Origin: Microcaldota archaeon
Lineage (GTDB): Archaea > Micrarchaeota > Micrarchaeia > Micrarchaeales > CABMGC01
DNA length: 5,374 nucleotides
NCBI GenBank assembly: GCA_030040595.1
Contig: JASHTL010000115.1
Location: forward strand, 1 to 5,374
Reading direction: 5' to 3'
The position numbers and the translations under genes are program-made. The notes under the pieces were generated by a model. That model was not told the DNA's origin. It worked only from the letters and a program-made list of their open reading frames with translations, and did not search any database. Positions 1 through 5,242 of this stretch are shown one piece after another. Each line of letters begins with the position of its first letter. The stretch's first letter is position 1.

Positions 1-819
1 ATATTCATAGACACGTGCACGGCTTACGAGACCTCGATAATAAACGACAACCTTTACAATTACATAGACGTTGTCTTCTACCTCTTCCTCATAGAAAGCG
101 AGGTGCATTTCATGGTAAACCTGGTGCCGAACGACTTCGGATTCACGCTCAGTCCGTTCACCGGAATCCAGACCCTGCTGACTACGCTCTGGGGCGAGGA
201 GGCCATCTCGTTCGCGATAATCAGCATGGGAGCACTGGTGATCATGCTCCTCTTCGTCATATACTTCCTCTTCCCAATCTTCTTCTACGTGGGCATAGTG
301 CTGAGGTGCTTCCCTTGGACCAGGGCAGCCGGAGGGGCCATGCTTGCGCTCTTCATCTCGTTTTACATAATACTGCCTGCGCTGCTTTACACGTTCTCGC
401 AGTTCAGCAATGGCAGCACTCTCTGCGCAGGCGCCAACAGCGCCTACGTTCAGACTAACGCGGGAACTAACGGGCAGGTTCCGCCAGGCGGCGAGGCTGG
501 AAACTCGCAGGCCCCAGCGGCAGCGGCATATGAAATCTGCGGCCAGCAGTCAGCTTTAGGCACAGTCTGGAGCACTGGTCAAGGAGACTTCGTGGGGTTC
601 GTGGAGTCCTTCTTCGCGGTCATCGGAGGCGAGACCAGCTTCGGCGACGTAATGCAGGCCAACGTCTTCGAGTTCACCGGCACGACATCGTACGCTGTGC
701 TGCAGATGGTAGGCCTCATAATCTCTTTCATCATATGCTATGACATGCTTGAGTTCCTCGGGGACATACTGGGCGCGCCGTCCCTGCAGAGCAACAAGAT
801 ACTCAGCAAGGTGATATGA
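1..819 (+). CDS. VirB6/TrbL-like polytopic membrane protein, first of three paralogs (5' partial)
   Basis: Likely a membrane channel subunit of a type IV secretion-like apparatus; function is inferred, not shown. The frame is open from base 1, so the true start lies upstream; the GTG at 103 is internal, because the preceding 34 codons encode similar protein. Of the 272 visible residues, a strongly hydrophobic stretch (about 69-101) ends in a cytoplasmic turn carrying G98, R102, T107, R108, G111 and G112, then a second segment (about 112-133) with A116 and P126. An outside loop (134-230) is rich in Gly, Asn, Ala and Pro (low complexity at 143-177) and has two cysteines, C142 and C180. A last membrane helix (231-252) precedes a short C-terminal tail ending in Lys-containing sequence, probably cytoplasmic. 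The spacing of R102, TR, GG and P126 is identical in the next two genes. It ends 36 bases before the next start. Gene reality is near certain; the VirB6 family call is moderate. Confidence 0.85.
   Translation: MFIDTCTAYETSIINDNLYNYIDVVFYLFLIESEVHFMVNLVPNDFGFTLSPFTGIQTLLTTLWGEEAISFAIISMGALVIMLLFVIYFLFPIFFYVGIVLRCFPWTRAAGGAMLALFISFYIILPALLYTFSQFSNGSTLCAGANSAYVQTNAGTNGQVPPGGEAGNSQAPAAAAYEICGQQSALGTVWSTGQGDFVGFVESFFAVIGGETSFGDVMQANVFEFTGTTSYAVLQMVGLIISFIICYDMLEFLGDILGAPSLQSNKILSKVI
809..815 (+). promoter_or_regulatory. Strong Shine-Dalgarno AGGTGAT with no full-length gene in its frame
   Basis: AGGTGAT is the best match in the window to the archaeal anti-Shine-Dalgarno. It lies in the last codons of the preceding gene and sits 5 bases before the ATG at 821. 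That ATG opens only a 15-codon frame, not the large gene that follows at 856, which has a much weaker site (GAGGG, 844-848). The site therefore drives a short leader frame, or marks the original start of the next gene before a frameshift. Confidence 0.55.
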
Positions 820-820
820 C

Positions 821-868
821 ATGAACATTACGCTTCAATACGAGAGGGCAGTGCAATGGTGCATCTGA
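821..868 (+). CDS. Possible 15-codon leader ORF overlapping the next gene start
   Basis: An ATG at 821 with a strong AGGTGAT site 5 bases upstream starts a 15-residue frame (MNITLQYERAVQWCI) ending in TGA at 866-868. This overlaps the ATG at 856 of the next gene in a different frame. It could be a real leader peptide that couples translation of the second membrane protein to the first. It could also be the true N-terminus of that protein, separated by a one-base indel in the genome or the assembly. Nothing in the peptide suggests an independent function. Confidence 0.3.
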   Translation: MNITLQYERAVQWCI

Positions 869-945
869 CTGGCAGGTTCAAGTTCGCGGCTATGCTCGCG
901 ATCGTAGCGCTAGCCTCGACCCTCCTCATGACTCCGGCATCGGCA
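856..945 (+). other. Signal peptide of the second membrane protein
   Basis: Residues 1-30 show a short basic region (R7, K9), a hydrophobic core from about 11 to 25, and an Ala-x-Ala type end (ASA) followed by Gln-Cys. This is a Sec-type signal with probable signal peptidase I cleavage after residue 30. Cleavage is a prediction; the segment might instead stay as an anchor. Confidence 0.6.
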
Positions 946-2205
946 CAGTGCACGGGCATCTGCTATTTCATAACCTCGCCTTACCTCATCGGCTCTGAGA
1001 TAGCCGCAGCTGCAGTGATACTTGTCATCACGGTGCTTGCGGTGCTTTACATGCTGAGCCCCATGATCGGCACCACTCAGATGAGGGTCTGGATACGGAC
1101 CAAGGTTTACGACGAATTCGCGTCCCTTATCTTCATCCTTGTCTTCGTCGCGTTTGGCGGCCTTGTCGCCACGATGCCGGTGTACAACGCGCTGAACAGC
1201 GTAGGCCTGGTCAACCTGGAGTGCACAGGCCCGGCAACGCAGCCTCCCATGATAGGGCAGACCAGCAACGACAACCTGTACTTCATGTCCCTCTGCGACG
1301 TATATCAGTTCAACAACGATACGGACCAGTTTGCCCTCTCCACGTTTTATATCGCTTCCGCGGTCTCGTTCGCGCCATTGGTCAATGTCAATGTGCCTCC
1401 CTCGTCAGGCGGGGAGGGACTCCTTCCAGGGGTCTCCCTGGCTACAGAAGAAGGCGACGTAGAGATAGGCGCAGAGACCCCTGAAGAGGACGATGCGGAC
1501 AGTCCCGGCGTCATCAATACCGGCACGTTTGCAGGCGGCGGGGTGGGAGTCATATTCCAGTTCAACACCATGCCGATACAACCGGTATTCCACTACTTCG
1601 TCCCGCTGCTTAACACCCTCTACCTTTTCAACCTGCTGAGCCAAGTGCAGCTGCTCCTGATCGCAGCTTCGGGATTCATCTTTGCGATACTTATGGCAGT
1701 GGGCCTGGTGGCGAGGTCTTTCGGGATAACAAGGACATTCGGCGGAGCCATGATAGCATTCGCGCTGGGCATAGGTGTCGTATACCCGATCATGACCGTT
1801 GTCACATACGGCTTCATAACCCATGCGATCGACAACGCGAGAACAGATTTCGTCTGCGCGTTCTCGTTCGGCGCTAGCGAGAACGTGGGCATAGACACCT
1901 GTCCGCCGCCGTACAACGATGGCGGAGTCTTCGGCCTTGTGATTAACATGGTCTCGACATGGTTCACCAACACGTTCAATGACATGGTGAGCGGCAACGG
2001 GTTAGGCACGGCCTGGCAGGTTATCATCCTGCAGCTCTTTGTGCCGATCTTCAGGGCATACATACTCTACGGCGGCCTGGTTGCGATAGGCCTGAGCTTC
2101 ATACCTCTGCTCAATCTCACAATTGTAGATGTCTTCATAGTTGACTTCTCGCTTGCGATAGGCGAGAGAATGGACTTCCTCTCACTGCTCACGAGGCTGG
2201 TATGA
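856..2205 (+). CDS. VirB6/TrbL-like polytopic membrane protein with signal peptide, second paralog
   Basis: 449 residues, predicted channel component of a type IV secretion-like machine. A classic signal peptide covers residues 1-30 (basic R7/K9, hydrophobic core, cleavage after ASA), placing the mature N-terminus outside. Membrane segments are visible near 47-70 and 88-108, separated by a cytoplasmic Arg/Lys turn (R77, R81, K83, then Y85-D86). A long outside region (109-245) includes an acidic stretch at 198-214 and a Gly-rich stretch at 223-231. Further segments lie near 262-286 and 298-320, flanking the shared core G283, R287, T292, R293, G296, G297, A301, P311. One or more helices follow near 385-430, with a short tail ending RLV. 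All six cysteines (32, 36, 123, 147, 334, 349) fall in predicted outside parts as three pairs. ATG 856 is chosen because it keeps the basic n-region; ATG 892 would lose it. It ends one base before the next start, implying translational coupling. Confidence 0.85.
   Translation: MVHLTGRFKFAAMLAIVALASTLLMTPASAQCTGICYFITSPYLIGSEIAAAAVILVITVLAVLYMLSPMIGTTQMRVWIRTKVYDEFASLIFILVFVAFGGLVATMPVYNALNSVGLVNLECTGPATQPPMIGQTSNDNLYFMSLCDVYQFNNDTDQFALSTFYIASAVSFAPLVNVNVPPSSGGEGLLPGVSLATEEGDVEIGAETPEEDDADSPGVINTGTFAGGGVGVIFQFNTMPIQPVFHYFVPLLNTLYLFNLLSQVQLLLIAASGFIFAILMAVGLVARSFGITRTFGGAMIAFALGIGVVYPIMTVVTYGFITHAIDNARTDFVCAFSFGASENVGIDTCPPPYNDGGVFGLVINMVSTWFTNTFNDMVSGNGLGTAWQVIILQLFVPIFRAYILYGGLVAIGLSFIPLLNLTIVDVFIVDFSLAIGERMDFLSLLTRLV
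1702..1788 (+). other. Shared 29-residue core motif (best-placed copy of three)
   Basis: This stretch encodes G-x3-R-x4-T-R-x2-G-G-x3-A-x9-P in the second protein. The same pattern occurs without gaps at 292-378 in the first protein and 2981-3067 in the third. The residues lie on a cytoplasmic turn between two membrane helices. It resembles the TR-containing signature of VirB6/TrbL proteins as I remember it. Confidence 0.7.
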
Positions 2206-2206
2206 G

Positions 2207-2278
2207 ATGCAAAAGAGAATAATTGTACTGTTTGCCGTCATCGCGGTAGCGGCACTGGGAACGCATGCTGTCCTTGCC
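2207..2278 (+). other. Signal peptide of the third membrane protein
   Basis: Residues 1-24 start M-Q-K-R, continue with a hydrophobic core and end A-V-L-A before Tyr. A Pro/Ala-rich linker follows immediately. This fits Sec export with cleavage after residue 24, and an outside mature N-terminus. Confidence 0.6.
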
Positions 2279-3394
2279 TACACTCCTGCCCCAGCTCCGC
2301 CGCCGGCTCCAATCATTATCAACCCAGGGCAGTACTGCGAGCAGACGGGATTTGTCAACATCGCAGCGCCGTGGTACTGTTCGCAGATAAACATCGCAGC
2401 CATACAGATATGGGACTACTGGGAGCCCATAGCCATGGCAGTTGTCCTGATCTCCTTCATGCTTGCCGCTGTGATCATAATGATAGGCGTGGGAATACAC
2501 AGCGACAGGGTAAGGATCTTCGGCACGGGCGAACTCTACGAGGCCGTGGCCACCGCCATCATAGTCGGGATGTTCACAGTCGTTGCCGCGGTAATGTTCG
2601 GGATCGTGCCAAGCCTGTTCGTGGGCCAATACAATCCTTACGTCACTTCTCTCGACTACATAAACTCCACGATAAACAGCACAGGGCATCTAATGCTGAT
2701 TCTCTACCAGATCGGCGCGGACGACTATTTCTACGCCTCGCAGTCGCTCTCGATATGCGTTAACGAAGGCTTCAATTCCGAGGGCGTGCCGCAACCCTAT
2801 GCATGCGAGGACAATTTCCAGGTCTTCCCGGCCCTCTTCAAGTATGCAGTAGTATACTTATTTTTCTGGCCGGCATCGGCGCTGATGGAACTGATCGTTC
2901 CGGGGCTCATGGTCCTTGAGCTGGAATTCTACCTGATAATCTTCATGATGTATGCTGCCATACCAGTATTCCTGGTCCCGGGGATAATCTTCAGGGCCAT
3001 AATACCCACCAGGCAGCTCGGGGGCATGCTCATGGCCATAGCCATAGGATTCTACTTTATCATGCCGATACTCTTCAGCTTCGCTTTCGCGCAGACGCTT
3101 GGAACGCAAGACGGGGTGATTGCGCAGATGAATGCCGTCACCACTTCCCTTGGCAAGTTCGGCGGCTGCACTGTCGGAGTTGCCAGCTGCCCGAGCTCAG
3201 TGCAGAACTCGATCTCGCCCTCGTCTCCGCTGATCGAGGAGATAGGCGACGCGCCCAGCGCGCTGGGAGCCTTCTGGCTCTCCATAATATTCTATCCGGC
3301 CCTGATCAGCGCAATGACATACGCGCTGATAACGCAGATCGCTGAGCTCCTGGGAGGCATGGCGAGGACATCTTCGAGGCTCAGGGGAATATGA
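2207..3394 (+). CDS. VirB6/TrbL-like polytopic membrane protein with signal peptide, third paralog
   Basis: 395 residues, predicted channel component of the same apparatus. A signal peptide spans 1-24 (K3, R4, hydrophobic core, VLA end), followed by a Pro/Ala-rich mature N-terminus (26-35). Membrane segments appear near 74-97 and 112-135, joined by a cytoplasmic turn with R101, R103 and E109-L-Y-E112. Another hydrophobic region covers 208-262, ending at the shared core G259, R263, T268, R269, G272, G273, A277, P287. A helix near 352-378 leads to an Arg-rich tail (R387, R391, R393), which is probably cytoplasmic. Six cysteines (44, 58, 184, 200, 321, 328) again form three pairs on the predicted outside face. 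Two tandem N-glycosylation sequons (N153-S-T, N157-S-T) lie in the second outside loop. It starts one base after the previous stop with only a weak GAGG site (2193-2196), so it probably depends on coupled translation. It ends before a 139-base gap with a new promoter. Confidence 0.87.
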   Translation: MQKRIIVLFAVIAVAALGTHAVLAYTPAPAPPPAPIIINPGQYCEQTGFVNIAAPWYCSQINIAAIQIWDYWEPIAMAVVLISFMLAAVIIMIGVGIHSDRVRIFGTGELYEAVATAIIVGMFTVVAAVMFGIVPSLFVGQYNPYVTSLDYINSTINSTGHLMLILYQIGADDYFYASQSLSICVNEGFNSEGVPQPYACEDNFQVFPALFKYAVVYLFFWPASALMELIVPGLMVLELEFYLIIFMMYAAIPVFLVPGIIFRAIIPTRQLGGMLMAIAIGFYFIMPILFSFAFAQTLGTQDGVIAQMNAVTTSLGKFGGCTVGVASCPSSVQNSISPSSPLIEEIGDAPSALGAFWLSIIFYPALISAMTYALITQIAELLGGMARTSSRLRGI

Positions 3395-3400
3395 GGGACG

Positions 3401-3432
3401 CGCGGTGAGATGCCCGCGATTACCTTCCTTTC
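3401..3432 (+). terminator. Weak hairpin plus pyrimidine tract after the third membrane gene
   Basis: CGCGG (3401-3405) pairs perfectly with CCGCG (3414-3418) around an 8-base loop, and a pyrimidine-rich stretch (3423-3432) follows. It sits just after the stop at 3394 and before a new TATA box, so termination here is reasonable. The stem is only 5 bp and there is no clean T run, so this is tentative. Confidence 0.25.
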
Positions 3433-3466
3433 ATCAGGCCGGGTGTGCAACGCTATGCGAATCCGC

Positions 3467-3476
3467 CGCTGCAGCG
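3467..3476. promoter_or_regulatory. 10-bp perfect palindrome upstream of the TATA box, possible operator
   Basis: CGCTGCAGCG is its own reverse complement and ends 13 bases before the TATA box at 3490. Its position just upstream of a promoter fits a site for a dimeric regulator. An alternative pairing (ACGCT 3450-3454 with AGCGT 3473-3477) could make a hairpin instead. No regulator gene is visible in the window. Confidence 0.25.
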
Positions 3477-3489
3477 TGACTGTAATGGC

Positions 3490-3497
3490 TATATAAA
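3490..3497 (+). promoter_or_regulatory. Archaeal TATA box for the downstream gene set
   Basis: TATATAAA lies in the only sizeable gap. An archaeal start site about 25 bases downstream would fall near 3516-3521, leaving a short leader that contains the AGGTG site at 3524-3528 and the TTG start at 3534. The spacing is right for a working promoter. I see no convincing BRE upstream of it. Confidence 0.6.
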
Positions 3498-3523
3498 GTT
3501 TAACAAGACCATTATATCGCGAC

Positions 3524-3528
3524 AGGTG
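3524..3528 (+). promoter_or_regulatory. Shine-Dalgarno AGGTG that decides a TTG start
   Basis: AGGTG with a 5-base spacer precedes TTG at 3534. The next in-frame ATG is about 50 codons on and would delete both membrane helices, so the TTG start is preferred. Confidence 0.65.
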
Positions 3529-3533
3529 GATAT

Positions 3534-4385
3534 TTGGCATTTGAGTTCCGCTGGGTACTCTTCATAGGCCTTCTGGCTGCGTCTCTCGTGTGCATAGTGC
3601 TCGCAGTAGCGATAGTCTCGATCAACAGCATAGCCTGGTTTGTTGCACTGATCTTCGCGCTTATCTTTGACGTACTTGCAATGGCAAGCAGGTATTACAC
3701 GTACCTGTTCGAACCCATAAGAAAGATGCATAAGGGCAAACTGGTCCTGGACAGCAACGATCCTTATATAATGGCGCCGTCAGGAAATGCGATAATGAAG
3801 CGCGACGGCGAGCTCATATACGCCACTGTTTTCGTAAAGATACCAATATACAGGTCGGGCACCGAGATGCAGGACCCGGAGAAGGTCGAATTCGCGGTCA
3901 TGTTCGGCAAGATGCTCTCGATAATAAAGGAGCCGTTCAGGATAAGCACGCAGCTCTATGTACTGAACAAGGACGAGTACCTTGACAAGATAAGGAACAA
4001 GCTCAACGAGGCCCAGGACAAGTACAACCAGATGGTCGAGAAGTCGGGCAGAGTCGGAGGCAAGGAGACCTCGCCTGAGATAGAGCACATGCGCGGCGAG
4101 GTTACCATGTGGAAAAACATGTTTGCGAGCGTCGGCCGTGCCAAGTCACACTCCATGATATCGTACGCGGTGGTGAGCGCTGCCGGAGGCACTGAGGAGG
4201 AAGCGGTAAACCTTGCAATAGCGAAGGGCGACGAGCTTGCGGCTGGCATAGGCTCGACATTCGGAATAGTAGCGACAATAGCCACAGGCGACGAGATACT
4301 CCAGTTCATAGAGCCGGATCACATGATTCCGGTAGCCAATCTGAACGAGCAGATAAGCATAAGGAGCGGTGAGAGGCAGGTGTAG
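3534..4385 (+). CDS. Two-helix membrane protein with VirB4 N-terminal-like soluble domain, first of a pair
   Basis: 283 residues starting at TTG. Two membrane helices (about 7-30 and 33-51) form an N-terminal hairpin, followed by R53 and a basic stretch (R63-K69) that should hold the rest in the cytoplasm. The soluble part begins with a beta-rich segment (70-107) containing an Y-A-T motif at 96-98. A phenylalanine-led strand (FRIST, 135-139), a charged helical region with coiled-coil character (146-200) and a strand-helix-strand ending (209-260) with T-G-D-E at 251-254 follow. This order resembles the N-terminal, non-ATPase domain of VirB4/TraC proteins preceded by a VirB3/PrgI-like hairpin. 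No Walker A motif is present. The next protein has the same layout and matching landmarks. The probable role is a membrane adaptor for a secretion ATPase. It has its own promoter and is separated from the following ATG by 4 bases. The VirB4-like reading is an inference from pattern; gene reality is very secure. Confidence 0.85.
   Translation: MAFEFRWVLFIGLLAASLVCIVLAVAIVSINSIAWFVALIFALIFDVLAMASRYYTYLFEPIRKMHKGKLVLDSNDPYIMAPSGNAIMKRDGELIYATVFVKIPIYRSGTEMQDPEKVEFAVMFGKMLSIIKEPFRISTQLYVLNKDEYLDKIRNKLNEAQDKYNQMVEKSGRVGGKETSPEIEHMRGEVTMWKNMFASVGRAKSHSMISYAVVSAAGGTEEEAVNLAIAKGDELAAGIGSTFGIVATIATGDEILQFIEPDHMIPVANLNEQISIRSGERQV
4378..4382 (+). promoter_or_regulatory. Shine-Dalgarno AGGTG selecting ATG 4390
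   Basis: AGGTG lies in the last codons of the preceding gene, 7 bases before ATG 4390. This favours ATG 4390 over the upstream GTG at 4369, which would overlap the previous gene and add seven polar residues before the membrane hairpin. Confidence 0.65.
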
Positions 4386-4389
4386 CCCC

Positions 4390-5214
4390 ATGGTGGACGA
4401 AGAAACGATATTATATCTCTCATCAACTGCGATGCTGGCCCTTCTGATACTCTTTACAGCCTCGAACAACGGCTTGCTCGGCCTGCTTATCATCGTATTC
4501 TCACTGCTTGCCATCGGGATGATACTTTGCATAAACTATGTTGACTTCCTGATCTTTCCGGCTTTCACGAAACTCTTCAGGATAAAGCTGGTTCCGGCAA
4601 ACGGGTATACAATCTCGGACGGCCAGGAAGCCGTGGTGAAGGTGAGCGGAGGCGTGTACTACGCCACAGGCTATCTCACCGGCAACATATACGGCTACGT
4701 CTTCACCTCGGAAGTGCCGGAGGAGAGCGACAAGGATTTCAGCGGCGCGGTAGACAGGTGGGAGCGCACGGCAATGAACATCGACTTTCCGTTCAAGTTC
4801 AACGTCATGACAATGCCTGAGGATGTGCAGGTATACAGGGACGAGCTCGACGGCCAGCGGGGCTACGTCGAGTTCCAGATGTCGCGCGAGGCCGCGTCAA
4901 CGAAGCCCAACGACATGACCATGCAGGAGTTTCAGCGCAAGCTCCAGATACTCCAGGAGAAGATGGACCGCGTCTCGCAGGGGGAAAGGCCCCTCAACGT
5001 GATAATGTACATAGAGTCGACAGCGGTAGGAGTCAGCGAGAAGGAGGCGCTTGACACCTTAACCCTGCAGTTGACGGAACTGCAGACCCTGTTCAACGCG
5101 TTCGACCTGAGCATCTTCAGGGTAACAGGCAGGGAGGTCCACTTCCTCCATGAGTTCGACTACAAGATACCCACTGAGGCTGAACTCAGGAAGACGTTCC
5201 AGACGCAGAAATGA
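4390..5214 (+). CDS. Two-helix membrane protein with VirB4 N-terminal-like soluble domain, second of a pair
   Basis: 274 residues from ATG 4390. An acidic N-terminus (D3, E4, E5) is followed by two membrane helices (about 7-24 and 28-48), then a basic boundary (K61, R64, K66). The soluble part matches the preceding protein at several points: K-L-V at 66-68, a Y-A-T motif at 91-93, an F-P-F-K-F segment at 133-137, a charged helix at 178-198, and a strand-helix-strand end (203-252) with the pattern E-K-E-A at 217-220 and T-G-R-E at 246-249. There is no ATPase motif. I read the two as diverged paralogs that together form a heteromeric membrane adaptor, comparable to a VirB3/PrgI hairpin fused to the non-catalytic domain of VirB4. 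It follows the previous gene by 4 bases and precedes a further start by 28 bases, so the three are very likely cotranscribed. Function is inferred; homology between the pair is visible but distant. Confidence 0.85.
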   Translation: MVDEETILYLSSTAMLALLILFTASNNGLLGLLIIVFSLLAIGMILCINYVDFLIFPAFTKLFRIKLVPANGYTISDGQEAVVKVSGGVYYATGYLTGNIYGYVFTSEVPEESDKDFSGAVDRWERTAMNIDFPFKFNVMTMPEDVQVYRDELDGQRGYVEFQMSREAASTKPNDMTMQEFQRKLQILQEKMDRVSQGERPLNVIMYIESTAVGVSEKEALDTLTLQLTELQTLFNAFDLSIFRVTGREVHFLHEFDYKIPTEAELRKTFQTQK

Positions 5215-5228
5215 TAATAAGCTTTCAT

Positions 5229-5233
5229 GAGGT
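5229..5233 (+). promoter_or_regulatory. Shine-Dalgarno GAGGT for the last gene
   Basis: GAGGT lies 9 bases before ATG 5243 in the 28-base gap after the preceding stop. No TATA box is visible in the gap, so the gene probably shares the upstream transcript. Confidence 0.6.
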
Positions 5234-5242
5234 AGATAAAGC

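Noticed and set aside
1..10. ATATTCATAG at the window start recurring at 5358-5367
   Set aside because: A 10-base match between two coding stretches (both encoding I-F-I) is expected by chance and codon bias; no wider similarity surrounds it.
103..819. GTG 103 as the start of the first gene
   Set aside because: The frame is open to base 1 and the upstream 34 codons encode plausible protein with no ribosome site before 103, so the gene is cut by the window edge.
2189..2689. Long antisense open frames, here and also at 1405-1824, 1620-2063 and 3956-4309
   Set aside because: They lie opposite well-supported genes, have rare-residue compositions (rich in Tyr, His, Arg or Ser) and lack ribosome sites; they are by-products of codon bias.
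2850..2868. AT-rich island with TATACTTA and a short T run inside the third membrane gene
   Set aside because: It encodes part of a hydrophobic helix (V-V-Y-L-F-F), which explains the composition; no start or ribosome site follows at promoter distance.
3440..3480. tRNA-like look of the gap because of a CGAATCC string
   Set aside because: No TTCGANT loop, no matching acceptor stem and no anticodon arm can be built.
3410..3496. 28-codon ORF starting MPAITF in the gap after the third membrane gene
   Set aside because: The ribosome site is poorly placed, the product is short with no recognisable feature, and its stop codon lies within the TATA box of the next gene.
4369..4389. GTG 4369 as the start of the second adaptor gene
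   Set aside because: ATG 4390 has an AGGTG site at the ideal distance, and the extra seven residues would overlap the previous gene.
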